In this document: positions 36,361 to 49,586 of the stretch, one piece after another
How positions within the stretch are numbered: the first letter of the stretch is position 1
Layout of the letters: each line of letters opens with the position of its first letter
From: Misgurnus anguillicaudatus
Lineage: Eukaryota; Chordata; Actinopteri; Cypriniformes; Cobitidae
Assembly: GCF_027580225.2 (NCBI RefSeq)
Contig: NC_073360.2
Location: 9,292,501-9,356,500 of the forward strand
Direction: 5' to 3'
DNA: 64,000 bases
Position numbers and translations under genes: made by a program
The notes under the pieces: generated by a model
Seen by the model: the letters and a program-made list of their open reading frames with translations, nothing else
What the model was told of the DNA's origin: nothing
The model's database searches: none

Positions 36361-37200
36361 AGGTACCGTCCCAGTGATAACTTTGTACCTTTCTTTTTGA
36401 GAGTGTCTGGTTTCTTTGATTTTTCAATAATTTGTTGTGTAGTTGCACTTTCCACTGAAAATAAACTTTTTGTAAGGGAGCTATCTATTCAGTCTCTGTG
36501 TTGTGATTTGTTATATTCATTTACAATTTAATCCCATGAGTCCTCTGAGTTCCAGAGATGGTTTTAGTCTGAATGACTTTTGCATGATTTAAAAATACAA
36601 CAAATTCAAAAATATACACAAACTAAAAGACAGAAATCTGTAAAATAATAAACATTACAAATCTTAAACTATACTATTATTATGCGTCAGGTCTGGAAGG
36701 AAGTGAGGAAGATTGTGGTTGCCACAAAAGGACACAGGGTCTGTAAGTTTTAAGTAATATTACACAATTTACACATGCCAACATGTTCAAATCTATTTTT
36801 CCAACTCCATCAGACATCAGATTTTATGTAGCTGATGTAGTTGACAAGTGCTCACAAAACCTTTTTATATTGTGATATAATACATTGCACATAGGGAAAT
36901 ATCCCAATATTGTTGAATGATTTTAATTATAATTTTCCTGATTTACATGCCTTACATACATAAAATCTTTACATCAAGCATGCATGCATGCACACACATG
37001 CACGCAGTCACGGTTTACTTGACTCCCTAAATAAGGGCCCACACCCTAACATAGCTTTTTCTGCATTTTCCTATATTTGTATTGCGTTTTTACAAATCAG
37101 GACATCCCCACAGGGAGGTTTTGCTCAAGTTTGTCAGGTTTTGCTAACTTGGAGGTACAAATTTGTCCCCAAAATATAATTATGTAGGTACATGTGTACA
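36361..37200. other. No gene recognised
   Basis: AT-rich with a short (ATGC/ACAC) run near 36979-37000. Confidence 0.45.
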
Positions 37201-37204
37201 TATT

Positions 37205-37320
37205 GTGTGTGGCACAGTGGCTCAGCACTGTTGCCTTACAGCAAGAAGGCCCCTTTTTCGAGCCTTGGGTGGGTCAAGGTAGCCTTTCTGTTTGAAGTTT
37301 GCATGTTCTCCATATAGTGT
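37205..37320 (+). repeat. DANA-like tRNA-derived SINE fragment
   Basis: GTGGCACAGTGGCTCAGCAC...TTACAGCAAGAAGGCC...TTCGAGCC...GGGTCA and GTTTGCATGTTCTCC are the conserved landmarks of this fish SINE (A-box-like TGGCTCAG, B-box-like TTCGAGCC). The tail is missing. Confidence 0.6.
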
Positions 37321-37324
37321 TTGC

Positions 37325-37436
37325 ATCCCAATTCACTTACTTATACTATACGCTAATAGTATGGAATTTTTTTGTGTTGGGAAAGTTGTACATACTGTTA
37401 AGTGCAGAACAACACAGTATGCACAGATTGGGACAT
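37325..37436. repeat. Palindromic MITE
   Basis: TCCCAATTCACTTACTTATA at one end and CAGTATGCACAGATTGGGA at the other, imperfectly complementary. Confidence 0.5.
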
Positions 37437-38037
37437 ACTAACACGTAATGGAAGTGACGACTGTTGCCTGGACGTTGTTGTGATCCTTAGGAAATTCAAA
37501 CATCAAAAACATGCATATTTGCATTCAAGCATTTCTTCATTTATAATTTGTCATGTAATTTTTACTCTGTAGTTTAACTTATTTATTCAGTGACACATTT
37601 TTCTTAAAATGTACCAAATAATGCATTGATACAATATGTTACATTGTTACATAATAAAGTCACATAAATTCTAAGTGCAAAAATTAATCAGAGATGGTTT
37701 TACATGTCCATTTACAACCCCAGGGTTTGTCTCGAGAATTAAATGGTCTATTATTACCTTATTTGAAAGGGTCATGAATAATAACGTTGAGCTCTGCTCT
37801 GATTGGCTGTTTCTAACAGCAGCTCATTTAAGCAGCTCTGTGTGTGTGCAAACAGACCTTATGTTTGAGTCTGTATCAGACAAAGATACAGATTTTGAGG
37901 AATAATCAATTATGTGGAGATTGGAAATGGACATTTCTGAGTGATAAGTTTGTGTTTTATTCAGTATGGACCTGCAAAACAACTGAAAACGTCAATAGTA
38001 GAACTTCAGTAACTACCATTTAGCGCTAACTGTAAAC
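37437..38037. other. No gene recognised
   Basis: Sequence between MITEs. One open frame (37675-37905) has no family features. Confidence 0.4.
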
Positions 38038-38914
38038 CAGGGATCTTCAACGTTTTTTGGGGCAGGGACCCCTTAGATGAGAGAGGCATGATGGAGCAGG
38101 GACTCTCTGATATTAAATGTATAAAACAAAGATATTTATACTCTATGAAACGTTGGGTTATTTATTTTACACAAGTGGGTTATACATATTGGGTCGTTCT
38201 GTTGGGTTATTCCTAGCATGTTTTGGGTTATGTCTATAACAACCCAGCCATTTGGGGTAAAATCGACCTCACGTCACGGGGCATTTAAAATGTCAACACC
38301 TGTGTCACTGCTGACAGAAGAGAGGTAAGTGTTATTTTACCATTGTCGCTTGGGTTTGAGGTTAGAAAAACTTTTTCGAACATAAAATGACATCCTATAA
38401 CTAGGGCTGCACGATTCATGCTAAAATGTGAATCACGATTTTTCTCCATGGGAATTGAGATCCCCCCCTTTTTTTACAAAAACATTTATTATGCACTTAA
38501 CTTAAAAAATAATTTGCTACAGGACTTTCAGTTATAATAAAAGTCTATTTTCCTTATTTTAGACCCCTAAAATGTAGAGTATTTAAAATATATTAGCTGT
38601 TAAATAGCATCTGCGCTTTTTGTACTATTGATCTGGCCAAACTTTAAAAACACTAAACCTTTAAAAGACTAAACAATCAACATTTTGAGGAATCAGAGAG
38701 AAACGCTGTCATGGTTCTGCCATCTTGTCCTTTGTTTAATCTAGTCTTGTGGCAGAATCATGACAGACCCATGTTTTGTGTGGGTTCACGTGGTCTTAGT
38801 AATGATTTACTAGACCACGTGTTCCCAGTGTCTTGTCTCTTTTACCCCGCTCCCTTGTCATCCTCCTCATTATTGTTTAATTCCTGTCACCTGTTGCCCT
38901 CATTAGTTGTCCTC

Positions 38915-38922
38915 TATTTAAG
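38915..38922 (+). promoter_or_regulatory. TATA-like box of the LTR promoter
   Basis: TATTTAAG, 30 bp before GCTTGTGCATT (38945-38955), the inferred RNA 5' end. The same arrangement occurs in the 3' LTR (GCTTGTGCATT at 55615-55625). Confidence 0.5.
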
Positions 38923-38973
38923 ATCCTTGTGTTTGTTGTCCTGTGCTTGTGCATTGTTCCTATATCCTGTAAG

Positions 38974-40921
38974 CAGAGCCGGATTAAATAAATGGACTAC
39001 ATTAGGCAGGCTGCATTTTTTGGGGCCCCCATCGAGGTTATTTATGAATTGAAATCTGAAACTTACCAAAGTTACTAATAAAAGTGAATTCACATTTTAC
39101 ATAGCCTAGTCTTTGCTTACAAATTGGTTGTTTGTATACCAAATTAAGTCATGTGTTGTATATTAACCAGTCTATCAGACAATTTTTTGCTAAATTTATT
39201 ATTTATACGTCATTACACGGCTCTATTAAATTATATTAAATTATCCTCACCTTATCCATTGGGAGTTTCTTTATTAAGGCAGTAGTACCAGTAAATAACC
39301 AATAGGTGTCATTAATCCGCGGGAGAGTTTCGCTGCATATTTCTCTTCAAGATTGAGAATCGCAACGAAATCCTCGTCGAGCAACACGTCCACTGAGGTA
39401 AATGTCCTCAAAACACTGGTTATTTATGTTTCAGTTATATGAATTATATAATAACAGTTTTTATATTATGTATAACAGTTTTATCTCGAAGTAATGGTAG
39501 TGCTAAACTCTAATGTATCGTTTCTGAGGCTGCTAGATTTTTCTTTACGCTATTCACGTTTGTGAAGTGAATTTAAAGCACACATTGCTTGCATTTGACT
39601 TAGTTAGCCACTATCCATTGGTTTTGTTATCATGTTTGGTATCTAACGTGATTTTTGTGGGGCTTAAAGAAAAAAAATCTTGACCCCGCTAGTTCTGCCA
39701 TTGCAGTCATGAATTATTATGCAAGGAACTGTTTTTTTTTTGCCTCGTTATTATACGCAAACATGCCTTATATAAAGTAGGGAAATGATCGTTTGTCCTT
39801 TATTTATTTTTTGCAGCAACCATGTCTGTGTCCTTAAAGGAACTCTGTCAGGTACAGATTAGAACTATGAACTTGAAAATCAACCATTCTGATGACTGGC
39901 GTCCCCATCCGAGTCACCACCTCAGACAACAACAGTCATAAACTCACAAACACAAATACACTCAGTAATGGGCTTAATAAAGAAAGACTTAACTATGATT
40001 TTATCTGTGTTAACCTATGATATCAGAGTGTATATGTATTTTAAATATTTACGTATTACTAGGCTTATCATACATGCATTGAAGTTTTAAAATGTATCTA
40101 ATATAATACTGTAATTAAATTGAATGTTTTGGATACCACCATTAAATTATTATGTGCATGTAAAACACAAGCAGCAATGATTTTATTGAATTCAATTTTG
40201 AATTAAATTGAATGTTTTGCATACCACCATTAAATTATTTTGTGAATGTTAAACACAAGTAAATGTTTTATTTATTGGAGATAAAATGGCTGTTTAATTA
40301 ATATAATACTTCTGTTTGTTAGGCACTAACAAGTGAAAATAGTTAGGTTTAAATACATTTATTAAAACTCGATAGCTGTAATGCTTCTGTGCAGAAGGAA
40401 GCCCGTGAGCCACGAAGGTAAGTTTGCGAGCAGATTCATTTCCACTTATTAGACAGCAGTCCGCTCATCGTGTTTTGTATTGCATCACTTAAAGATCGTA
40501 AACCTTTAAAATTGAGTTTAGTAAGATGTATACTACAGTCAGCTTTGGTTAACTATTGAAGCATCGTCTTTAAGGCTCAATGTGACCGCAGTATTTGTTG
40601 AACACCGCTGGCAGCGGCGACGTCTGTGTCCGTACCATTTTATCAATGAGAGCATAAGTTTGTATATCTCTGCTCCCGAGCCATAAAGCTCGTCTTTAAT
40701 GAAATAATGTTTAATAACTTAAAAAATACGGCGTTTTTTTAATTTCCTGAAAAATAATGGTTTTGGAGATACGGGGATACCCCGCCCGACAGCGGTGAAA
40801 TTGTAGATGGGACATTTGTAAAAAAAAAAAAAAAAAATCCCCCTCTGTCTGGGCCCCATCCCGCCAATCGGGCCCTAGGCACGTGACGTGCCTAGTTTGC
40901 CTTTGGGTTAATCCGGCTCTG
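38974..40921. mobile_element. hAT element inserted in the 5' LTR
   Basis: Perfect 8-bp duplications CCTGTAAG at 38966-38973 and 40922-40929. Inverted ends CAGAGCCGGATTAA and TTAATCCGGCTCTG. 1.95 kb without a convincing gene. An internal near-duplicate (AATTGAATGTTTTG..ATACCACCATTAAATTAT) lies at 40117-40155 and 40204-40240. A poly-A-like run lies near 40819. Confidence 0.88.
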
Positions 40922-43759
40922 CCTGTAAGTACTCTGTCTTAAGTCCAGTCTAGTCAAGTGTGTTATATTTAGTGTATTGTCAAGTTTAGTGTTTAATGTC
41001 ATAGTCTAGTCTTGTCTAGTGATGGCCAAATGAAGCGTTTCGAAGCATTATTGCTTTCTGATACAATTGTGTCGAAAATGGTTCATTACTCGAAGCTTCA
41101 TTCAGATAGAAACTGCAGCACCATCTCCTGGTGAAGTAAATGTAATGCAGCTAATAGACTTATATCTCAACGCCCAGTTTATTACGTGTTTACTGAGGCG
41201 GTCAGAGTTGACACAGTGGTTTGAAACTCATTATGTATGTGAATTTGACAGATATTGATGAATTTCATGTGTTCAACTCCTTGATAATAAAACATTTAGC
41301 ATGATATGTGTGTGTGTGTGTAATTATTTCTGTACACAATGAAAGAAAATCATAGACCACTACAATGTGTGAAAAATTTTTCTTGTTTAGCTTTGGGAAG
41401 CAGCAGTAATCCCTTGTTTACTGGTGGGACAGATAATTTTGTATGTTAAAAATTATGTGCTTGGGTAACTGGATGTAGTTGTATAATATAGCAGAGTTTT
41501 TTTGAATTTTCTGTCTTTGAAACCTGTTTAAATGTAACAATGTTTATGTTTTCTAATTAATAATAATCATAAATAAAATGTGGCAGAGGGTGTGCTTTGG
41601 GTACATGAAGAGGGCTTAGACAATGATGAGGAATGTATTCATTAAATATTATGGTTTTTATTCAAAAATATTATTTTCTCCACAGTCTTTGGTGACAGAC
41701 GATTTCTTTTTTTTGAAACTATTTCACCAGCTTTAGAGAATATTCTCTCGCATGGCACAGATGATGCAGGGGTACACAAAAACAGTTTAGAAAGCTGGTA
41801 TAAATGAGGATATATTGCTTTGTGGGTGGACCAATAAGCAAGAGGGTCAGCAGAACGCTGCAGTGGGGGATCGGTCATGTAGCGCTGGACCTCTATGGTT
41901 GCATCTGATGTTGCACTTTTGTTCCTCCTTGCATTACTTGTATCGTTGTCCAGCAGTTCCCAAAGGTTCAACTGATCTGCAAGAGAAATTAAAAACAAAA
42001 CCAACATGTTACAAGTAATGCATTTTTTAGTTACATTTTTGGATATTTACTTTACCTTGACCTGTACTTTCAAGATTCTGTGCTGTATCTGGCTGTGCTG
42101 AGTGGCTAGAGGTTTGATGAGCAGTGTCTCTGATTAATGCTGTGCATTCAGATGTTAGTCGTCCAATTGCCGTCTGGGCCTGTATATGATTATGAAAAAC
42201 AAATGATTTAAATCTATGATCTAGTAGTGTAGCTAGTGTCAAAACACTTGTTGGGCTGAAAATGTATCTGCTAATCTTCTTGACAGATTCTGTCCCAGCT
42301 GCATTGCAGTGTCATTGGAAATGGTTTTGAGGGTTTCATTTATTGTGTATCGCAACATTTTCATCATGGGAATGACCTTAGAGCCAGATACTCTCTTCTC
42401 CTCCGAAAGTTCAACGGTGGCCACCTGGAATGGGGCTAGCACTTTCATGCACTCAGATATTGCAAAATATTCTTCTAATGTCAGAGGAGCCACATCAGTT
42501 CTCAGTGTAGCCAGTGCTGCACCCACTGGTTCTCTCTCTTCATATATACGCTGAAGCATTAAATAGGTACTGTTCCAGCGTGTTTCAACGTCCAGAATCA
42601 GCTTCTTCACTGGACTTGCCATTTGTTCCTGTTTCTCTCTGAGCCGCTCTTTTGCTGTGGTACTGGTCTTAAAGTAAGTCACCATCCTTCGTGCTCTTGT
42701 TCTAATATCTTCCAGACCAGGAGTTGCATCAAGGGACTTCTTGACTACCAAATTCAAGGCATGTGCGATGCATATAACATGCCTAATCTTTAAGTTGTTG
42801 GCAGTGGCTATCATATTTGAAGCAGCATCAGTGACCAGGGATTTTATTTTGCTCTGTATACCCCATTCTTCAAAGAGCAACCTTTGGCCTCTGCAAGGTT
42901 CTCCGCAGTGTGAGCTTTTGGAAATGACCGTACCCCCAGAAGTACTGTGGCAAGCTTATCCTTGTCATCTACATAATGGCATGTAACGGCCAGATACGCA
43001 TCCATATTAATAGAGGTCCACATATCTGCAGTTAGGCTCACACCCTCTGTCTTCTGTAGCTCAGCCATGGCCTTTTGCTTCTGCTCCTCATATTTGTGGT
43101 CCACCATGACCTTCAGAGCCTGCCTGGATGGTAGTGCATAAGTGGGGTCAAGCTTAGCCACAAATGCTTTAAAGCCACTGTCATCCACAATAGAGAAAGG
43201 CTGTGAATCCTCCACAATCATGTCCACTAGAGCCTCATCAAGCTGTTGCTTGCGATTCACTGGACAGAAAATATGCAAATACATGTTAAAGGATAATTCC
43301 GGTATTTAACACTTTGAGTCTCATTTCTGGTTTGTTTTGGATGAACTACAATGATGGACACTGAAATTTTGACAATGGGTCGTGTCTTGAGTTTTTGACT
43401 CGTTTAGAAGCGTCTCTTGACTGCTTCAGAATGGAAGTCAATGGCCATGCACAAACATGTCATTAAAACAACACTTAACGTTCATTTTCAAAAACGTGCT
43501 ACTCACCGAGTGGTTCGTGGTGTTCGTTGATGATTAAAAACAAATATATTGGCGCAATGTATGATTTCAATCCGTGTTATCTGCTATAGTGGAACTATTT
43601 TTTCAGATACCTCACAACCGCGTATATACTTCCGCTCTATATTTGAGTCTGAAGCGTTAGCACACTCCCGACCACTTGATGGCGACAACCACTTTGCCGT
43701 ATAGACAGTCACAATCGAGCTCAACTTCAAACCTAAGGCTGGTCACTGAGACATCAAAT

Positions 43760-44555
43760 ATGGGAAAAATCTGTGCGGTCAGAAACTGTGGTAAAATCCC
43801 TGCAACACGGTGTTGTCATCGGCTTCCTTACCACAACCTTGAACGACTAAAGTTGTGGCTTTCATTCCTCGGGTTTGACATAAACACCCCTGTAGATTTT
43901 CTTCGAGAAGCTGACCATCGTGTTTGTGGCTTACACTTTCGGCGCGAGGACTATGTTCAATATAACGTTACAGGTACTCGAAAAAAGTCTCCGAAGAAAC
44001 TATTTCTGAATAGGGCAGCTGTGCCGACGATAAGTGGACCAACGCTTGACGAAGACGACCTCGGGGTAAGCTAAACAATATACAATGTTGTTATTTGTAT
44101 GACTAGTTTAGCATGAACATCTGACTCAAAAGTTATACGGACACTAACTAAACTATATATTTTTGGAAAGGGTATTGTAGAAGGAGACAGAAAATCTACG
44201 TTTACATTTGTCCAGATAAGAATTGTAAAACACGTCAGCCCCACAATGAGCCAAAAGCCGCTAATGTAAACAATGCTGACTCCTTTATACAATAACCTTT
44301 CCAGACATGTATAGTGTAACGTTAGCTAATCTCCCTAAATGACCCAATAAAAATAATTAGGGTTGCATAACAATTAATCGCGTTAAAGTTTTCTATACTT
44401 CATATATGTATATAATAATTATGTATGTATAAATACTCACACACATACATGTGTAATTTTAAGAAGAAATATATTTATAAAGCATTTATACTTGTATGTA
44501 GTATTAATTATAAATAAATAAATATAATAATGTATATACACATGTAATTATTTCT

Positions 44556-44636
<81 letters not shown>

Positions 44637-47600
44637 ATACATACATAATTATTATACACAGTAAACATATGTAAATGATGTAAACAAAAACTTTTATTCT
44701 GAAAACGGTTAGTTGCGATTAATCGTTACGCAGTCATAAAAATTAATAGTTTCTCTGGCAAATGTAGATGTAGCAAGTTAACAATATTTCTCTAGAAATC
44801 ATTCAAACCACCATTGAAATGGCACAGTCTGAGCCATCATTACAACAGTGCTTCTATCAGTAATATTGATGAGAGTGTGCTCTGCAACATGTTACAGGCT
44901 GTTGGTGGTGAAGAACCCCTTGTTTTCAACGCTCCCCTTTCTTCAACTCCTGTGAAGGATCTGCCTTCTACCTCCAGCCTGTCCTTTGTTCTCACCAGCC
45001 CACAGCAACAGCCTCAACACTCCACGAAATTACCAAGGAAGTCCTTATCTGGCAGTTACCTTGCTTTACCTGTGATCAGGGAGAGGCTATCACTATCTGT
45101 AAGTTTGTATATTGTTTTGTCTTACTTGTTGTGATGCAATGTTTATTATCACTAGAAAGCATTACTTTGTTTCACTTTTCAACAGCCAGATGATTGTGAA
45201 ACTGAGATGCTTCAGATGGCTGACAGCATGTCCTCAATCATTGAGGATGACACAAAAGACACGAGCTTCAGCCTCAGTCAACAATCAGCATCAAGCGCAA
45301 CCTCCAGTTCATGTTCCACAGAAAGGCAAGGGGAGTGGGATGAAAGAAAATGGATTGTGAACGAGTCTAGCCTCATGACACTGTTTAGAACATGCCATAC
45401 ATGTGCCCTACCCATCACTGATAAAAAAGTTACAACTGCAGGCAGCCAAATAAAGATTGAATGGACATGTATGAACAATCACCATGGCAGGTGGGCATCA
45501 TGTCCTGATGCAAGAGGAATGGCACAGAATAACCTGCTTGTTTCTGCTGCTATGCTTTTCTCTGGAACAACTTTCACTGAAATACACGACTGGGCCAGAA
45601 TACTAAACTTGCAACTCTTGCAGAAATCGCAGTACTACTCCATCCAATCACACTACCTTATTCCAGTAGTACACTTTGCATACAGGAATCATCATGAGAA
45701 TCTCATCAAGCGCCTTATGAGACAAAAGGCTGAAGGCTTGTCAATAGAGCTGTGTGGAGATGCAAGGTCTGACTCACCAGGTGAGTGTTTTTTTTTAATA
45801 CATGAAATTATGGATTGTAAGACCATGTTAGAAGTGTTCTCATCCGGATACTAAGGACTCACATGTTGTCACACTATTACATTCTACAGGCTACAGCTGC
45901 AAGTATTCCACCTATTCGTTTCAGCTTCTATCCACTAATGAGATCATCCACTTTGAACTACTACAGGTAAAACCAAAATTCTTCTGCTCTGATTTGTGAA
46001 ACTATACTCTGGGTGACAGAAAGTATATATAAAGCATAATTCAGTGAGTATTTTATTTGTTTTCCCTTATCCTTTTAGGATCAAAGAGGACTGGGTGGCA
46101 TATGATCTCTAAATTAAAATGTATTGCACATTCATTCATTCATTCATTTGTATTTTATTTATTCAGGTAACGGAAGCTAGCAGTTCAGTTGCCATGGAGT
46201 CCCAAGGCTGTAGGAGAGGCCTCAACCATCTAATTTTTAACGAAGGACTAGACATAGATCTCATCACTACAGATCGGGCCCCATCAGTTCGGAAAATAAT
46301 GAGGGAGGAATTCCATATGATTCATCACGAGTTTGATACTTGGCATGTAGCAAAAGGTTAGTAGTTGTATCAAAACAGTTTAAATTGTGAGTGACTCAAT
46401 TACTATCAAGACCCGAAACATACAAGCTTCGGCTTCATCTTGCTCCTTTTGGACATTTTTTTTTGTTTTTGTTGAAAATGTAATGGGAATAGCACATTTT
46501 TCATTTTTAAATATTATTTGTAACAATGGATTGATATTGTTATTTTTCATTGGAGTATTGCTACGCTTTTTTATTTTGGTTATGTGTGTATGTATGTATG
46601 TATGTTTATACCACGGGTCTGTTGAATGCTGCATTCTGATTGGCTGAGAAATGTTCTATGGGTGTTGATTATTTTTCTGTAAACCGCACACCTAACTTTT
46701 CAAATGTCTTAAAAATAGGCACCAGAGCAATATTTGTGGTAACCGTGGTATAAGAGGAATAATTGACTCCGGTCCTTTGAATTATTTGAAAATAATATTT
46801 TCTTATAATTGCATGGCCCGTCGTCAATTATTCCTTACGTATATTACATACACATAACCAAAATAAAAAAAGCGTAGCAATACTCTCTCACTCTCTCTAT
46901 TTATTTATTTTTTTTTTTTTCAAATAAATAAAGACCCGCCATGTCTCAAGACACCACATTTGGCACACCCACATTTAATTTGTTAATTTTGTGTTTTTTT
47001 CATTACTATTATACACAGGCATAAAGAAAAAACTACTAGCACTCGCCAACAAAAAGGAAAATCGGGAACTGCAGGGCTGGCTTCGGTCCATCCTCAATCA
47101 CTTTTGGTTCTCGTGTTCCTCTTGTGGTGGGAGTGCTGAGGTAATAACCCGAACGTATAAAGAATGTATAAAGATAACCAAGTGGCACTGAAATCCAGTC
47201 AGCAGATGAACAAATAGTCTTGTTACAAGTAGTTTTACAAATTTATACCACGGGTCTGTTGAATGCTGCATTCTAATTGGCTGAGAAATGTTCTATGGGT
47301 GTTGATTATTTTTCTGTAAACCGCACACCTAACTTGTCAAATGTCTTAAAAACAGGCACCAGAGCAATGTTTGTGGTAACCGTGGTATAAGCGGAATAAT
47401 TGACTCCGGTCCTTTGAATTATTTAAAAATAATGCACACCTGCATTACCACCTTGGTGTGCATTATTTTCTTATAATTCAATGGCCCGTCGTCAATTATT
47501 CCTTACATATTCTGTAGGAACTGAAGCGGCGGTGGACCTCAGTCCTTCACCACATCTGTGGGGAGCACACATGGGAGCAAGATGGTAGAAAGTGGGCATG

Positions 47601-48297
47601 TTTTCACCCTGCTTTACACCCAGATGAGCAAAGGACAAAGCGATGGCTACACCCAGAGTCTCAAGTGTTCAAGGCTTTACGGACTATTGTAGAAGATAAA
47701 AGACTTCTGAACGACTTTGAGCAGTTGACTCGCTTCAAACACACAGGTATGTAGCTTTATGAAACAAGTATGCAACTTTTCAACCTGTGTAGTCAATGTC
47801 TAATGAAACACTTTGATTTACAGGTGCTTTGGAGGTGTACCACAGCATTATGCTAAAGTATCTGCCTAAACGACTGCATTTTGGATACGACACCATGGTA
47901 GCTCGAACACAACTAGCCATCCTGGACAACAATTACAATGTTGGCCGAGAGCAGGCAGAAACTTCTGAAGGTATTGAGATTTCATAATTAAGTCCCTAAT
48001 TGTGTTTGTGTAACAAGTTGACTAAGCAGTGATGTTCTCTTTCTAGGACTTCCAAGATACAGTATGACATTCCCAAAACAAAGCAAGGAATGGATAGTCA
48101 AGAAGATCTATGAGCCTACAAGTCAGGACTTCACAAAACACCTTGTGGAACGCGTGTTGGAGAGAAAGGAGGAAAGAGCACCGGAAAATATGCCACACGT
48201 CCAGCATCCTCCTAACATTGCCAATAAGGAGAGACCCCCCAAAGAAGATCTCATCAGGAAACATAAATCCAGATTCCCTTGCCACACTGATGCTTGA
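43760..48297 (+). CDS. Kolobok transposase with THAP finger, nine exons, apparently intact
   Basis: Exons 43760-44065, 44796-45098, 45186-45780, 45890-45966, 46167-46356, 47019-47140, 47518-47746, 47824-47970, 48047-48297. All introns are GT-AG with matching phases, and the joined frame is open for 739 codons. Residues 1-88 form a THAP finger: C and C in CAVRNC, the CGLHF zinc ligands and the closing AVPTI. A Ser-rich linker follows. The catalytic part has Asp in ELCGDARSDSPG and Asp in LITTDRAPS, then HHEFDTWHVAKG. A Cys-rich insert (FSCSSCGGSAE...HHICGEH) precedes the likely catalytic Glu in TGALEVYHS. RTQLAILDNN is a family motif. It should bind the TIRs and cut and paste at TTAA in the nucleus. 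Start chosen because THAP fingers lie near the N-terminus; an upstream in-frame ATG at 43679 is possible. Confidence 0.9.
44350..44745. repeat. MITE in transposase intron 1, with (GT)n
   Basis: TTGCATAACAATTAATCGCG at one end and GCGATTAATCGTTACGCAGT at the other, inverted. Mirrored ATAATTATGTATGTAT/ATACATACATAATTATTAT flank a pure (GT)n run of nearly 40 units at 44559-44633. Confidence 0.7.
46609..46848. repeat. MITE in transposase intron 5
   Basis: TATACCACGGGTCTGTTGAA at the left and GTCGTCAATTATTCCTTACG at the right, with a GTGGTAACCGTGGTATAAG block inside. Over 95% similar to the copy at 47246, judged by eye, but without that copy's internal hairpin. Confidence 0.75.
47246..47511. repeat. 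Second copy of the same MITE, in intron 6
   Basis: Same sequence as 46609-46848 plus a perfect small hairpin, AATAATGCACACC and GGTGTGCATTATT, around a 14-nt loop (47427-47466). Its right end is only a few bases from the exon 7 acceptor TTCTGTAG at 47510-47517. Confidence 0.78.
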
Positions 48298-48404
48298 GAA
48301 ACTAAGGGCCTCCTTACATTAGGGATGGGCGAACCTTTACAGTTTGTGTCCTGTGTGTAATTAGTATGTTCAATAGAAATACACACATTCATGTATGTAT
48401 TTAA

Positions 48405-49030
48405 AGGAACACGCCCTCATTTTGGGAATTAAGCTTATTCACCGTATCCCCAAAGTTAGATAAGTCCATACATACCTCTCTCATCTCCGTGCGTGCTGTA
48501 ACTCTGTCTGACGCAGCCCCCGCTAGCTTAGCTTAGCACAAAGACTGAAAGTGAATGGCTCCAGCTAGTAAACTGCTCCCAATAAGTGACAAAATAACGC
48601 GAACATTTTCCTATTTATGTGTTGTGATATGTATAGTCACAGGGTGTACAAATAACAATATGAGACACGGCCATCTTTTAACAGTGTACATACTGGGTTT
48701 AAGCAGTGCTTCGCCTTCTGAGAATATAGTTCCCAGTATGTTCACTGTTAAAAGATGGCTGTGTCTCATATGACCTTGTTATTTGTACTTGCTGTGACTA
48801 TACAAATCACAACACATAAATAGGAAAATGTTTGTGTTATTTTGTCACTTATTTGGAGCAGTTTGCTAGCTGGAGCCATTCACTTCCAGTCTTTGTGCTA
48901 AGCTAAGCTAGCGGGGGGTGCGTCAGACCGAGTTACAGCACGCACGGAGATGAGAAAGGCATGCATGGACCCATCCAACTCTTGGGGACACGGCGAACAA
49001 GCTAACTTCCCAAAATGTGGGCATGTTCCT
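48405..49030. mobile_element. TTAA palindromic MITE directly after the transposase stop
   Basis: TTAA at 48401-48404 and 49031-49034. Ends AGGAACACGCCC and, reversed, AGGAACATGCCC. Nearly the whole 626 bp folds back (GCTAGCTTAGCTTAGCACAA in both arms). Confidence 0.85.
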
Positions 49031-49034
49031 TTAA

Positions 49035-49347
49035 AGGGATACTTCACTTTAAAATGAAAATTCTGTCATCTTTTACTCACCCTCAAGTTGTTTCAAACCT
49101 AAATGAATTTCTTTCTTCTTCTGCACAGAAAGATAAATATTTTAATGATTGTCAGTAACCAATTGACTTCCATAGTTGTTTTTTTCCTTCTATGGAAGTC
49201 AATGGCTCCAGTTAGATGTTGGGTTACTGACATTCTTCAAAATATTTATTTTTCTGTGCAGCAGAAGTAAGAAATTCATACAGGTTTGAAACAACTTGAG
49301 GGTGAGGAAATGATGACAGAATTTTCATTTTAAAGTGAAGTATCCCT
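49035..49347. mobile_element. TTAA MITE in tandem with the previous one
   Basis: Shares the TTAA at 49031-49034 with its neighbour, second TTAA at 49348-49351. Ends AGGGATACTTCACTTTAAAA on both strands. The arms contain CTCACCCTCAAGTTGTTTCA and its complement. Confidence 0.85.
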
Positions 49348-49586
49348 TTAACACATGCGTATATATGTTTTTATATATTTTATATAAATGTTAGAAAATG
49401 ATATATGACATTTTTATTAAATTCATACATGTGTTACTTTTACACATACTATATGAAAATGTTTATGCGTAACAGACTGGTTTGTACTTTGTAAATAAAT
49501 GCAAAGACAAGTGACATAGAAGGAAAAATAGCATTTTATTTTAACATTTTTAATAGAAGCTGAATCCAATGGTAAGTGGGAATAAG

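Noticed and set aside
36014..36448. 144-residue minus-strand frame
   Set aside because: Spans three separate repeats (the CAGGGTTCCC element, a TTAA MITE and another MITE), with no family motif.
37205..37320. A tRNA gene
   Set aside because: The A- and B-box-like motifs belong to a SINE. No cloverleaf or anticodon arm can be drawn.
45112..45360. Alternative frame within the Kolobok transposase
   Set aside because: Overlaps intron 2 and exon 3 in the wrong phase. The spliced frame explains the sequence better.
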